A DNA stretch of 64,000 nucleotides from DASSUW01 sp963830725 (GCA_963830725.1 CAWHNO010000013.1:124001-188000), one strand, 5' to 3'. Positions 43,630 to 52,516 are shown, counted from the stretch's first letter. The notes: generated by a model from the sequence alone, not told the origin. Made by a program: numbers and translations.

Positions 43630-44015
43630 CGACGTACGCGGTGGGGCGCGAGAAGATCCGCGAGTACGCGCATGCCGTGGGGGAGACCGACCCGCGCTAC
43701 CTCGATCCCGAGGCGGCGCGCGAGGCGGGCTTCGCCGACGTCGTCGCCCCGCCCATGTTCGCCGCCGTCTACTCGGGGCCGGCCGTCTTCCCGGCGATCA
43801 TGGAGTCCGGCCTCGACTTCAGCCGGATGGTCCACGGCGCGCAGGAGTTCACCTGGCACGAGCCGGTGGTGGCGGGCGACGAGATCACCACCGAGGCCGG
43901 CCTCGAATCGAGGTCCGAGCGCGGCGGCCTCGAGTTCTACGTCTTCAAGAGCGTGTCCAGGAACCAGCGCGGCGAGCTGGTGAGCGAGGGGCTGTGGACG
44001 AACATCGTGAGATGA
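43626..44015 (+). CDS. MaoC-like / HadA-type dehydratase subunit (N-terminal hotdog)
   Basis: A 129-residue hotdog protein of the FAS1-dehydratase/HadA class (KIREYAHAVGETDPRYLDPE, FADVVAPPMFAAVYSG, HGAQEFTWHEPVVAGDEITT, EFYVFKSVSRNQRGELVSEG). It lacks the D-x4-H catalytic dyad of MaoC, as expected for the substrate-positioning partner of a heterodimer. GTG start overlaps the lepA stop, and the gene overlaps the next hotdog gene by ATGA. Together they resemble HadA-HadB of FAS-II (3-hydroxyacyl-ACP/thioester dehydratase). Substrate unproven. Confidence 0.82.
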
Positions 44016-44332
44016 AGGTGACGCCCGACCGGTACGTCACGTACCGGTACGCGGGCGCCAGCGGGGACTTCAACCCGATCCACCTCGACGACGAGTTCGC
44101 ACGCTCGGTCGGACTGCCCGGCAAGATCCTGCACGGACTGTGGACGATGGCCCAGTGCGCCCGCGCCCAGGGGGACGGCCTCGAGCTCCGATCGCTCTCC
44201 GTCCAGTTCCGCGGCATGGGCGTGCCCGAGCAGGAGATCACCGTCACCACGACGGCCGACGGGACCGTCGAGGCCACCCAGGGCGAGAACCGGCTCGTAC
44301 GGCGCGGCAAGGCCGTGATGCGCGGTTCTTAG
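44012..44332 (+). CDS. MaoC-like / HadB-type dehydratase subunit (catalytic hotdog)
   Basis: A 106-residue hotdog protein with the hydratase-2 catalytic motif in AGASGDFNPIHLDDEFA (Asp and His), then LPGKILHGLWTMAQ and SVQFRGMGVPEQEITVT. With the preceding gene it forms a probable heterodimeric (R)-specific hydratase/dehydratase. The ATGA overlap supports one complex. Its TAG stop is the start of the hrcA -10 box. Confidence 0.85.
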   Translation: MKVTPDRYVTYRYAGASGDFNPIHLDDEFARSVGLPGKILHGLWTMAQCARAQGDGLELRSLSVQFRGMGVPEQEITVTTTADGTVEATQGENRLVRRGKAVMRGS

Positions 44333-44335
44333 AAT
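44330..44335 (+). promoter_or_regulatory. -10 box of hrcA, overlapping the maoC stop codon
   Basis: TAGAAT, close to the consensus, ends 7 nt before the hrcA GTG. Its first three bases are the stop codon of the MaoC-like gene. No CIRCE palindrome is visible here. Confidence 0.5.
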
Positions 44336-44342
44336 CTGTCGC

Positions 44343-45356
44343 GTGCTCACGCCCCGCCAGGAGCTGCTGCTCGGCAAGGTCGTCGACGGCTTCAACGCCA
44401 CCGGGCAGCCGGTCGGCTCGAAGGCGCTCGCGGCCGACCCGGACGTGGAGTGCGGCGCGTCGACGATCCGCAACGAGCTGGCGGTGCTCGAGGAGCGCGG
44501 GCTGCTGGCCCACCCGCACACCTCTGCCGGCCGCGTGCCGACCGACGCGGGCTACCGCTACTTCGTCGACCGGCTGCTGCCCGCGCGCCGCGAGACGCGG
44601 TCCGAGCTGCAGCTCTCGCTCGTCCGGCGCGAGGTCGACGAGGCGATGCGCGTCACCACCGAGACGCTCTCGCAGGTCACGAACCTGCTGGCGATCGTGT
44701 CGGCGCCGCCGATCGCCACCACCACGCTGCGCCATGTCGAGGTGCTGCCGCTCCAGCCGCAGGTGCTGATGGTCGTGGTCATCACCTCGACCGGCGGCGT
44801 CTCCAAGCGCGTCTTCACGTTCGACCAGCCGGTCGACCCGGGCCTGGCCGACTGGGCCTCCTCCTACCTCAACGAGGAGCTGACGGGCATGAGCATCGGC
44901 TCGCGCATGCTCCAGGCCAAGTTCAACGATCCCGCGCTCCAGCCACGCGAGCGCGCGTTCATCGCGCAGCTCGCGCCCGCCTTCACCGAGCTGGCGATGA
45001 CGGCGGAGAACACCCTGTACGTCGACGGCGCGGCGCGGCTGCTGTCCGAGCACCGCTTCCAGGACGTCTCTCAGCTCAACGAGCTGCTCGACGCGCTGGA
45101 GCGCCGCGTGTCGCTGCTCGGCGTGCTCTCGCGGGCGCTCGACGAGCGCGACATCTACGTCCGGATCGGCGGCGAGAACGAGATGCCGGCGCTGCGCTCG
45201 CTGTCGCTGGTGGCCGGCAACTACGGCCTGCCGCAGCGCAACCTCGGCACGGTGTCCGTCATCGGCCCGATGCGGATGGACTACGCGCGGGCGATCATCA
45301 CCGTGCGTGAGGCGGCGCACCAGCTCTCCCGCTTCGTCGAGGACGTGTACGAGTGA
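44343..45356 (+). CDS. hrcA: Heat-inducible transcription repressor HrcA
   Basis: Repressor of groE/dnaK-type operons through CIRCE. The 337-residue product has an N-terminal winged helix (TPRQELLLGKVVDGFNATGQ, PVGSKALAADP, GASTIRNELAVLEERGLLAH, PHTSAGRVPTDAGYRYFVDR) and the GAF-like dimerisation core ending in GNYGLPQRNLGTVSVIGPMR, MDYARAIITVREAAHQLS. No CIRCE element is found within the window, so its own operon does not appear autoregulated by the standard site. It is coupled to dnaJ by GTGA overlap. Confidence 0.96.
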   Translation: MLTPRQELLLGKVVDGFNATGQPVGSKALAADPDVECGASTIRNELAVLEERGLLAHPHTSAGRVPTDAGYRYFVDRLLPARRETRSELQLSLVRREVDEAMRVTTETLSQVTNLLAIVSAPPIATTTLRHVEVLPLQPQVLMVVVITSTGGVSKRVFTFDQPVDPGLADWASSYLNEELTGMSIGSRMLQAKFNDPALQPRERAFIAQLAPAFTELAMTAENTLYVDGAARLLSEHRFQDVSQLNELLDALERRVSLLGVLSRALDERDIYVRIGGENEMPALRSLSLVAGNYGLPQRNLGTVSVIGPMRMDYARAIITVREAAHQLSRFVEDVYE

Positions 45357-46486
45357 TGCCGCGCGACTACTACGAGGTCCTCGGGGTCGGCCGCGACGCC
45401 GACGAGGCGGCCGTCAAGAAGGCGTTCCGGCGGCTGGCGCGCGAGCTGCACCCGGACGTCAACGCCCACGACCCCGACGCCGAGGCCAAGTTCAAGGAGG
45501 CCGCGGAGGCCTACGAGGTGCTATCGGACGCCGATCGCCGCCAGCTCTACGACGCCTACGGCCACGAGGGGCTCAAGACCGGCGGCTACGCCCCCAACTT
45601 CGGCGACTTCGGGTCGATCTCGGACCTCTTCTCGGCCTTCTTCGGCGCGGGCGGCTTCGACGCCGCGTTCGGCGGCGGGCGGATGCGCGGCGGGCCGATG
45701 CAGGGCGGCGACGTGGCGGTCGCGGTGCAGATCGAGCTCGCCGACGCGGCCCGCGGGACCCAGGTCGAGGTCGCATATGACGCCCGCGCCCGCTGCCACA
45801 CCTGCCACGGCAACGGCGCCAAGCCGGGCACGCCGATCGAGACGTGCCCGCGCTGCCAGGGGTCAGGGCAGCTCCAGGCCGTCTCGCGCACCGCCTTCGG
45901 CCAGCTCGTCCGGTCGGCGATCTGCGACGCCTGCGGCGGCGACGGCCGCATCCCGCGCAACCCGTGCGAGGACTGCGGCGGCGACGGCATGATCGTCGAG
46001 CGCAAGCGCGTCGAGGTCGGCGTGCCGGCCGGGATCGCCGACGGCCAGCGGATCCACATCTCCGCCCGCGGCCACGCCGGCGAGCGCGGTGGGCCGAACG
46101 GCGACCTCTACGTCGTCGTGCGCGTGGCCGAGGACGAGCGCTTCCTGCGCGACGGCAACGACCTGATCACGGTCGTCGACGTCGCCGCGCCGCTGGCCGC
46201 GCTCGGCACGAAGATCGAGGTGCCGACGCTCGACGGCCCGATCCCGGTCGAGGTCAAGCCAGGCACGCAGCCCGGCGAGACGATCACGCTCGGCGGCCGC
46301 GGGATGCCGCCCGTGCGGCGTGGGCGCACCGGCGATCTGCGCGTGGTGGTCAACGTCACGGTCCCGCGCCGGCTCACGTCCGAGCAGCGCGACATGCTCG
46401 AGAAGTTCTCCGCGACTCTCACGACGGACAACGAGCGCGCCGACGAGGGCATGATCGCCAAGCTCAAGCGGGTTCTCGCGGGTTGA
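45353..46486 (+). CDS. dnaJ: Chaperone DnaJ
   Basis: Hsp40 co-chaperone of DnaK. The 377-residue product has a J domain with the HPD triad at 33-35, a Gly/Phe-rich region near 75-115, and a central zinc domain with four CxxCxGxG repeats (CHTCHGNG, CPRCQGSG, CDACGGDG, CEDCGGDG). The C-terminal substrate-binding domains include NGDLYVVVRVAEDERFLRDG and KPGTQPGETITLGGRGMP. Translation may start at GTG 45353 (overlapping the hrcA stop) or at the next codon, ATG 45356. Confidence 0.97.
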   Translation: MMPRDYYEVLGVGRDADEAAVKKAFRRLARELHPDVNAHDPDAEAKFKEAAEAYEVLSDADRRQLYDAYGHEGLKTGGYAPNFGDFGSISDLFSAFFGAGGFDAAFGGGRMRGGPMQGGDVAVAVQIELADAARGTQVEVAYDARARCHTCHGNGAKPGTPIETCPRCQGSGQLQAVSRTAFGQLVRSAICDACGGDGRIPRNPCEDCGGDGMIVERKRVEVGVPAGIADGQRIHISARGHAGERGGPNGDLYVVVRVAEDERFLRDGNDLITVVDVAAPLAALGTKIEVPTLDGPIPVEVKPGTQPGETITLGGRGMPPVRRGRTGDLRVVVNVTVPRRLTSEQRDMLEKFSATLTTDNERADEGMIAKLKRVLAG

Positions 46487-47303
46487 GCCTCGTGCGGCTC
46501 GGGATCCGCGTGCGCGCGGACCGCGCCGAGCCGGCGCTGGCGGAGCTGCTGCCGATCCTTGCTGCGGGTGCCGAGGAGCGCGAGCTCGACGGCGCGGTCG
46601 AGTACGCGCTCTACGCGCCGGCGGGCGAGCTGCCGAGCGTCGACGACATCCGCTCGCTGGCGGGCGACGACGTCGTTGACATCCGCTGCGATCCGGTCCC
46701 GGACGGGTGGGAGCGGCGCTGGCACGAGTACCTGCGGCCGGTGCGGGTCGGCGAGCTGGTCGTGCGGCCGCCGTGGATCGAGGGCGGCGCCGAGGACCTG
46801 GTGATCGATCCCGGCGTCTTCTTCGGCGCCGGCAGCGCACGCGACGACGCGGCTGTGCCTGCGGCTGCTGCTCGACGAGGAGCCCGGTGGGGCGCTGTGC
46901 GACTGGGGCGCGGGGACCGGCGTGCTGGCGGTGGCCGCGGCGCGGCTCGGCTGGGACCCGGTGACGGCGGTCGAGCTCGACCCCGCGGCGATCGACGTGA
47001 TCCGCGCCAACGCGGCGCGCAACGGCATCGCGGTGGATGGCGCGGGCGCACGATCTGCGCGATGGCGCGCTCTGGGCCGACACCGTGGTCGCCAATCTGC
47101 CGAAGCCGGTGTTGCTCGATGTGGCGCGGGCCCTCGAGCCGCCGCCCGCGCGCGTCCCCAGGCGACTCATCGCCTCCGGGATGCTCGCCGGCGAGGCCGA
47201 CGAGGTGGTCGCCGCGTTCGGCCTGCGCGAGCGCAGGCGCCTCGTCGAGGACGGCTGGGCGGCGGTGGCGCTGGCCGGCGGTCCGGACGGTCAGGCCGCA
47301 TGA
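46483..47303 (+). CDS. PrmA-like methyltransferase, first tandem copy, frameshifted twice
   Basis: Related to ribosomal protein L11 methyltransferase and to the next gene. The N-terminal domain is LGIRVRADRAEPALAELLPI, VEYALYAPAGELPSVDDIRS, RRWHEYLRPVRVGELVVRPP. Near 46845 the frame shifts to give HATTRLCLRLLLDEEPGGAL, then the SAM-binding CDWGAGTGVLAVAAARLGWD. Near 47040 it shifts again to RAHDLRDGALWADTVVANLP. The PrmA signature GTGxHPTT is replaced by GAGSHATT, which may reduce or alter activity. It starts with TTG overlapping the dnaJ stop and is coupled to the second copy by ATGA. Confidence 0.75.
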
Positions 47304-48160
47304 TCAGGCTCGCCGTCCGCGTGGCCCGCTCGCAGGCCGAGCCGGTGCTCGCCGAGCTGCTCGGGCTCGTGCCCGCCGGGCTGGAGGAGCGCGACGTCGA
47401 CGAGGCGACGGTCGAGTACGCGCTCTACGGCGCGCCCGGCGAGCTGCCCGACGTCGGCGAGCTGCGGGCGGTGGCCGGCGGCGCGCTGGTCGACGTGTCG
47501 ACGTCCGAGGTCGCCGACGGCTCGAACTGGCGCGACTGGCACCGGCCGCTCGACGTCGGGCCGTTGCGCGTGCGCGCGCCCTGGGCGGCGGAGCGGCCGG
47601 GCGCGCTCGACGTGGTGATCGACCCGGGCCAGGCGTTCGGCACCGGCGCCCATCCGAGCACGCGGCTGACGCTCGAGCTGCTGGTCGGCCTGCCGCGCGG
47701 CGGCCCGCTCGCCGACTGGGGCTGCGGCTCCGGCATCCTCTCGGTCGCCGCCGCGCGGCTGGGCTTCGACCCGGTGCTCGCGTGCGATCACGAACGCGCG
47801 GCGCTGGCCGCGACGCTTGGCGCGGCGGCCGCGAACGGCGTGCCTGTGGTCGAGGCCGACGATCTCAACCGGCCCGCGGCCGGCCGCGCCGGCGATGAGT
47901 CCACGTGCGAGATCGTCGTCGCCCGCCACGATCTGCGCCGCGCGCCGGGCCCGTGGGCGCCGACCGTCCTCGCCAACCTGGTGCGCCCGCTGCTGCTCGA
48001 GATCGCCGCGCTGATGCGGCGGCCCCCGCAGCGGTTGGTCGCCTCCGGCCTGGGCGCCGCCGACGTCGACGAGGTGGCGGCGGCGTTCGCGCGCCACGGG
48101 CTCCGCCTGCAGGCGCGCCGCGACGGCGATGGCTGGTCCGCCATCCTGCTGGCCCTGTGA
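47300..48160 (+). CDS. prmA: Ribosomal protein L11 methyltransferase (PrmA family), second copy
   Basis: SAM-dependent lysine methyltransferase type. The 286-residue product has an N-terminal substrate-binding domain (VRVARSQAEPVLAELLGLVP, VEYALYGAPGELPDVGELRA) and the catalytic domain with DPGQAFGTGAHPSTRLTLEL, the SAM motif ADWGCGSGILSVAAARLGF and VLANLVRPLLLEIA. The hrcA-dnaJ-prmA order is widely conserved and supports the name. It has roughly the same architecture as the preceding gene, so the two arose by tandem duplication. It is coupled at both ends (ATGA, GTGA). Confidence 0.85.
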   Translation: MIRLAVRVARSQAEPVLAELLGLVPAGLEERDVDEATVEYALYGAPGELPDVGELRAVAGGALVDVSTSEVADGSNWRDWHRPLDVGPLRVRAPWAAERPGALDVVIDPGQAFGTGAHPSTRLTLELLVGLPRGGPLADWGCGSGILSVAAARLGFDPVLACDHERAALAATLGAAAANGVPVVEADDLNRPAAGRAGDESTCEIVVARHDLRRAPGPWAPTVLANLVRPLLLEIAALMRRPPQRLVASGLGAADVDEVAAAFARHGLRLQARRDGDGWSAILLAL

Positions 48161-49107
48161 TCTCGCTCGACGACGTCCGCGCCGCGGCGCGCCGGATCGA
48201 CGGCGTCGCCCACCGCACGCCGGTCCTCACCTCCCGCGCGCTCGACGAGGCGACCGGCGCCACCGTGCTCTTGAAGGCCGAGAACCTCCAGCGCGCCGGC
48301 GCCTTCAAGTTCCGCGGCGCCTACAACGCGGTCGCCTCGCTGAGCGACGAGGAGCGCGGACGCGGGGTGGCGACGGTGTCGTCCGGCAACCACGCCCAGG
48401 CGCTCGCGCTGGCGGCGCGCCTGCACGGCACCCCGGCCGTGATCCTGATGCCGGACGACTCGCCGGCCGGCAAGCTCGCAGCCACCGAGGGTCACGGCGC
48501 CGAGGTGATCCGCTTCGACCGCTACGCCGAGGACCGCGAGCAGCTGCTGGCCGCGCTGGTCGCCGAGCGCGGCCTCGTGCCGGTCCACCCCTACGACGAC
48601 GAGCGCGTGATGGCCGGGCAGGGCACGGCCGCGCTCGAGCTGATCGAGGACGCCGGGCCGCTCGACCTCTTGCTGGTATGCGTGGGCGGCGGCGGGCTGA
48701 TCTCGGGCTGCGCGACGGCGGCCAAGGCGCTGCTCGACGGCGTCCGCGTGATCGGGGTCGAGCCGGAGGCGGGCGACGACGTCAAGCGGTCGCTGGAGGC
48801 TGGCGAGCGCGTGCGGATCGAGGTGCCGCGGACGATCGCCGACGGCCAGCAGCTCCCGACGCCGGGCGAGCTCACGTTCGAGGTCATCCGCGAGCGGGTC
48901 GACGGCATCGCGCTGGCGAGCGACGGCGAGATCGTCGACGCCATGCGGTTCCTGTTCGAGCGGTTGAAGACCGTGGCCGAGCCGTCGGGCGCCTGCGCGC
49001 TGGCCGCGTTGATGGCCGGCCGCGTCGAGGACACCCGCGGCCTGAGGATTGGCGTGACCATCTCCGGCGGCAACGTGACCGCAGAACGGTTCGCGCGACT
49101 GGTGTAA
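48157..49107 (+). CDS. Threonine dehydratase (short, catabolic type; possibly serine racemase-like)
   Basis: PLP enzyme that deaminates threonine/serine. The 316-residue product contains only the catalytic fold-type II domain. The PLP lysine is Lys51 in AGAFKFRGAYNA, the phosphate-binding glycine loop is VCVGGGGLISGCATAAK, and the substrate loop is TVSSGNHAQALALAARL. The C-terminal ACT-like regulatory domain of biosynthetic IlvA is absent, so it is not expected to be isoleucine-inhibited. GTG start overlaps the prmA stop. Confidence 0.88.
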   Translation: MISLDDVRAAARRIDGVAHRTPVLTSRALDEATGATVLLKAENLQRAGAFKFRGAYNAVASLSDEERGRGVATVSSGNHAQALALAARLHGTPAVILMPDDSPAGKLAATEGHGAEVIRFDRYAEDREQLLAALVAERGLVPVHPYDDERVMAGQGTAALELIEDAGPLDLLLVCVGGGGLISGCATAAKALLDGVRVIGVEPEAGDDVKRSLEAGERVRIEVPRTIADGQQLPTPGELTFEVIRERVDGIALASDGEIVDAMRFLFERLKTVAEPSGACALAALMAGRVEDTRGLRIGVTISGGNVTAERFARLV

Positions 49108-49112
49108 ACGCG

Positions 49113-49151
49113 TGCGGCTTACTCGCACTCGCAAGCTCGTGCGAGCGCCTT
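49113..49151. repeat. TCGCAAGCTC-loop palindrome, copy C
   Basis: TGCGGCTT, then stem CTCGCAC/GTGCGAG (49122-49128 with 49139-49145) around the loop TCGCAAGCTC (49129-49138), then CGCCTT. The stem is perfect. It begins 5 nt after the threonine dehydratase stop, and its last base is the first of the ndh -10 box. Confidence 0.8.
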
Positions 49152-49156
49152 AGCAT
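49151..49156 (+). promoter_or_regulatory. -10 box of ndh
   Basis: TAGCAT ends 6 nt before the ATG at 49163. The palindrome copy C occupies the region where a -35 element would lie. Confidence 0.4.
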
Positions 49157-49162
49157 GCCTGA

Positions 49163-50483
49163 ATGGCCTGGAACGTCCTGATCCTCGGCGGCGGCTTCGG
49201 CGGGCTCTACACGGCCCGCAAGCTGGAGCGCTCCCTGCCGCCGCACGCCGCGAAGGTGACGATCGTCAGCGACGTCAACTTCATGCTCTACACGCCGCTG
49301 CTGCCGGGCGCGAGCGCCGGCACGCTGGAGCCGCGCCACGTCGTCGTCCCGCTGCGCGAGCACCTCGAGCGCACCGACCTGCTGCTCGGCCACGTCACGG
49401 GCGCCGACCCGGACCGGCGCGAGGTCTCCGTGACGACGGCCGACGGCGAGGACCGCACGGTCGGCTATGACCAGCTCGTCGTCGCGCTCGGCGCGATCTC
49501 GCGCACGCTGCCGATCCCCGGCCTGCGCGAGCACGCGGTGGGCTTCAAGACGCTGTCGGACGCGATCGCGCTGCGGAACAAGCTCATCCAGACGCTCGAG
49601 CTGGCAGAGGCGACCGACGACGACCACGCGCGCCGCGCGCTGCTGACGTACGTGTTCGTCGGTGCCGGCTACGCCGGGCTCGAGGGCTGCGCCGAGCTGC
49701 AGGACTTCGCCGTGGCCGTGCTCGACCGCTACCCGCGCTCGCGCCACCAGGGCCTGCGCTTCATCCTCGTCGAGGCGCGCGAGCGGGTGATGCCCGAGAT
49801 CTCCGCCGACCTCGCCGCGTTCGCCACCACGGAGCTGCGCAAGCGCGGCGTCGAGGTCCGCGCCTCGACGACCGTCGAGCGCATATCGGCCGACTCGGTC
49901 GAGCTGTCGGACGGAGAGCTGGTGCCGTGCCGGACCGTCGCCTGGACCGCGGGCGTGCGGCCGGCGCCCGTGGTCGCGCAGCTCGGGCTGCCGCTCGACG
50001 GAACAGGACGGATCGTGGTCGACCGCTTCTGCCAGGTCGAGGGGCGCAGCGACGTGTGGGCGATCGGCGACGCGGCCGCGGTCCCAGACCCCGCAGGCCC
50101 GGCCGGCCGACGCCTCCGACGTGTCAGCACGCGCTGCGCCAGGGCCGCACGGTGGGCCGCAACGTCGCCGCCGCGCTCGGCGCCGGCCGGCCGAAGCCGT
50201 TCACCTACAAGACGCTCGGCGTGTTCGTCGACATGGGTCACCAGAAGGCGGTGGCCGAGACGGCGGGCATCAAGTGGCGCGGGTTCCCGGCGTGGTTCCT
50301 GGCCCGCACCTACCACATGATCATGATGCCGGGGGTCAAGCGGCAGCTGCGGCTGGTGGTCGACTGGACCGTCGACCTCGCGTTCGGGCGCGACGCCTCG
50401 GAGCTCGGGCAGCTCGGGCACCCGCCGGAGCTCGACGCCCCGGTCACCGCCGGCGCGGACGCCAGGCGGCGGAGACGCGCTGA
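49163..50483 (+). CDS. ndh: NADH dehydrogenase, FAD-containing (type II), frameshifted near the end
   Basis: Non-proton-pumping NADH:quinone oxidoreductase. The first 310 residues are intact: FAD motif ILGGGFGGLYTARKLE, FMLYTPLLPGASAGTLEPRH, the NADH motif VFVGAGYAGLEGCAEL, TVAWTAGVRP and DVWAIGDAAAVPDP. Near 50095-50101 one base is missing from a CCC run. The frame then continues as CQHALRQGRTVGRNVAAALG, GVFVDMGHQKAVAETAGIKW and FLARTYHMIMMPGVKRQLRL. A second small indel near 50440-50475 would place the stop at TGA 50481-50483, which overlaps the next gene. Confidence 0.88.
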
Positions 50484-51301
50484 GCGCGACCGCCGTCGCG
50501 CTCGTGCTGGCCTCCGCGGGCCTGCACGCGTTCTGGAACTGGCTCGTCGCCGACGCGCGCGACAGCCACGCGGTCGGCGCGGTGGCGCTGCTCACCGCGG
50601 CGATCGTCTACGCCCCGGTCGCTGCACTGACCTGGGACGTCGATGCGGCGGCCTGGCCGTACATCGCCGCCTCGGCGGCGCTCGAGCTCGCCTACTTCGC
50701 CCTGCTGGCGGCCGCCTACGAGCGCGCCGACCTCAGCTTCGTCTACCCGATCGCCCGCGGGGCGGCGCCCGTGCTCGTGCTGGCCGTCTCGCTGGCCGCG
50801 CTCGGCGCGGACCTCTCGGCGGGGGAGGCGGCAGGCGTGCTCGCGATCGCCGCGGGCGTGCTGCTCGTGCGCGGGGTGGGTGGCGCGGCTGCCCGCGGCG
50901 GGCTGCTGCTCGCGCTCGGCGTAGCGGCGTGCATCGCCGCCTACACGCTCGTCGACGACGAGGGCGTCCGCCACGCCGCCGCCCTGTCCTACTTCGAGGC
51001 CGTGCTGCTCATCACCGCGCCGCTGTACGCGGCCGGCGTGGCGCTCGCGCGAGGCCCGCGCGCACTGCGCAGCGCGGCCACGCCGCGCACCGCCGCAGCC
51101 GGGCTGGCCATGTTCGGCGCCTACGCGCTCGCGCTCGCGGCGCTCGAGATCGCCGAGGCCGCCCCCGTCGCCGCCCTGCGCGAGACCAGCGTGGTGATGG
51201 CCACCGCGGCCGCCGCGCTGGCGACCCGCGAGCACGTCCCGCCGCGGCGGTGGGCCGGCGCCGTGATCGTCGTCGCCGGCGTCGGGCTGATCGCCCTCTG
51301 A
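50480..51301 (+). CDS. EamA/DMT-family membrane transporter
   Basis: A drug/metabolite-type permease of about 273 residues with ten hydrophobic helices in two EamA repeats (ALELAYFALLAAAYERADLS, FVYPIARGAAPVLVLAVSLA in the first; LEIAEAAPVAALRETSVVMA and HVPPRRWAGAVIVVAGVGLI in the second). The substrate is unknown. A CTG at 50480 overlapping the upstream TGA (CTGA) completes the first helix (SATAVALVLASAGLHAFWNW) and fits the coupling pattern. The next standard start codon is GTG 50504. Confidence 0.85.
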   Translation: MSATAVALVLASAGLHAFWNWLVADARDSHAVGAVALLTAAIVYAPVAALTWDVDAAAWPYIAASAALELAYFALLAAAYERADLSFVYPIARGAAPVLVLAVSLAALGADLSAGEAAGVLAIAAGVLLVRGVGGAAARGGLLLALGVAACIAAYTLVDDEGVRHAAALSYFEAVLLITAPLYAAGVALARGPRALRSAATPRTAAAGLAMFGAYALALAALEIAEAAPVAALRETSVVMATAAAALATREHVPPRRWAGAVIVVAGVGLIAL

Positions 51302-51341
51302 CCCGTCAGGCGACGTCGTGGCCGGCGACAAGATCGCGAGG

Positions 51342-51347
51342 TATTCT
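51342..51347 (+). promoter_or_regulatory. -10 box of the MarR-GNAT gene
   Basis: TATTCT ends 7 nt before the predicted (ACG) start at 51355 and overlaps the left arm of the operator palindrome. Confidence 0.45.
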
Positions 51348-51364
51348 CTGACCTACGTCAGAGA
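51345..51364. promoter_or_regulatory. Candidate MarR-family operator
   Basis: TCTCTGAC (51345-51352) and GTCAGAGA (51357-51364) form a perfect 8-bp inverted repeat with a 4-nt centre. It overlaps the -10 box and the translation start of the MarR-GNAT gene, so autorepression is likely. Confidence 0.6.
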
Positions 51365-52244
51365 TCGCCGACATCGCCGCCGTCCGCGCCTTCAACCGCC
51401 TCGTCACGCGTCAGGTCGGGGCGCTGAGCGACCGCTACCTCGGCCACCGACCGCTCGGCGAGTCGCGCGTGCTGTTCGAGATCGGCGCCGAGGGAGCGAC
51501 CCCGCGCGACATCCGTGCGCGGCTCGGGCTCGACTCCGGCTACCTGGCGCGCCTGCTGCGGTCGCTCCAGCGCGACGGGCTCGTGCAGGAGCAGCCCGAC
51601 CCGGCCGACCGGCGGACGAAGCGCCTCAGCCTGACCTCGGCCGGTCGCGCCGAGATGGTCGAGCTGGACCGGATCTCGGACGCGCTCGCGGCTGCCACGC
51701 TCGAGCCGCTCACCCGCGAGCAGCGCCGGCGTCTGCTTCACGCGCAGTCCGACGTCCGCCGCCTGCTGGCGATCTCGATGGTCTCGATCGCACCGGAGGA
51801 TCCTGCGTCCGCCGACGCGCGCTGGTGCCTGTCCCACTACTTCGCCGAGCTCGCCGAGCGCTTCGAGGAGCCGTTCGACCCCGCCCGCACGCTGCCCACC
51901 GACCGCCGAGGACCTGTTCCTGCTCGCGCGCTTCGGCGGCCAGCCGGCCGGCTGCGGCGTGCTCAAGGCGCTCGACCCGGACTGCGGCGAGATCCTGCGG
52001 ATGTGGGTCGACCGCCCGCACCGCGGCCTCGGGATCGCCGGCCGCCTGCTCGCCGAGCTCGAGCGCGCACGCCTCCGCGCGCGGGCACGCCGCGGTGCGC
52101 CTGTACACGAACCGCTCGCTGGCCGAGGCAAAGGCGCTCTACCGCGCCTGCGGCTACCGCGAGATCGCCCGCTACAACGACGACCCATACGCGGACCACT
52201 GGTTCGAGAAGCGGCTGTCGGCCTCCAGCACCGTGCACGCCTGA
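51355..52244 (+). CDS. MarR-GNAT fusion: HTH regulator with acetyltransferase domain, frameshifted twice
   Basis: The N-terminal MarR winged helix reads SEIADIAAVRAFNRLVTRQV, LGESRVLFEIGAEGATPRDI, SGYLARLLRSLQRDGLVQEQ, PADRRTKRLSLTSAGRAEM. The C-terminal GNAT domain is spread over two further frames: ARFGGQPAGCGVLKALDPDC and WVDRPHRGLGIAGRLLAELE (acetyl-CoA loop), then GHAAVRLYTNRSLAEAKALY and RACGYREIARYNDDPYADHW. Junctions are near 51905 and 52075, each like one extra base. In the natural frame the codon where ATG is expected (51355) is ACG. Either ACG is used, or this is a base error. The fusion architecture is common in actinobacteria. Confidence 0.82.
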
Positions 52245-52456
52245 CGGCACGAGCGGACGCGCCAGGGCGGCACCGAGCGGTCGATCCGCACCACGCGGCG
52301 GTCGGCGTCGAGCCACACCAGGTCGACCGCGAAGCGCATGCCGAACGTGTGCACGGAGCGGCAGCGCGGGATCTCCAGCGCCACTCCTGGCGCCAGCGAG
52401 CGCCGGGCGATCAGCCCGGTCAGGCGCCGGGGGCCGCTGGCGACGATGACTTCCAT
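52172..52456 (-). CDS. DUF192 family protein
   Basis: A 94-residue protein with the DUF192 core: IARRSLAPGVALEIPRCRSV, HTFGMRFAVDLVWLDADRRV, VRIDRSVPPWRVRSCRQACT. Function unknown. Family members are often secreted or sit in small accessory modules, but no signal peptide is visible here. Its 3' end overlaps the convergent GNAT domain by 73 nt. The C-terminal residues after VLE are atypical, so a nearby frame error that extends the protein is possible. Confidence 0.7.
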   Translation of the reverse strand: MEVIVASGPRRLTGLIARRSLAPGVALEIPRCRSVHTFGMRFAVDLVWLDADRRVVRIDRSVPPWRVRSCRQACTVLEADSRFSNQWSAYGSSL

Positions 52457-52501
52457 CGCTCGAATGAGGCCACGCCGCGGGTTTCTCGCCCCACCCCGGC
52501 G

Positions 52502-52507
52502 TACAAT
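52502..52507 (+). promoter_or_regulatory. -10 box of the yqeY operon
   Basis: TACAAT, one of the best hexamers in the window, ends 9 nt before TTG 52517. An AGGAAG follows immediately and could serve as a weak ribosome-binding site. Confidence 0.45.
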
Positions 52508-52516
52508 AGGAAGTGC

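Noticed and set aside
44333..44342. CIRCE operator upstream of hrcA
   Set aside because: No TTAGCACTC-N9-GAGTGCTAA or close variant is present. The gap is only 10 nt and is filled by the -10 region.
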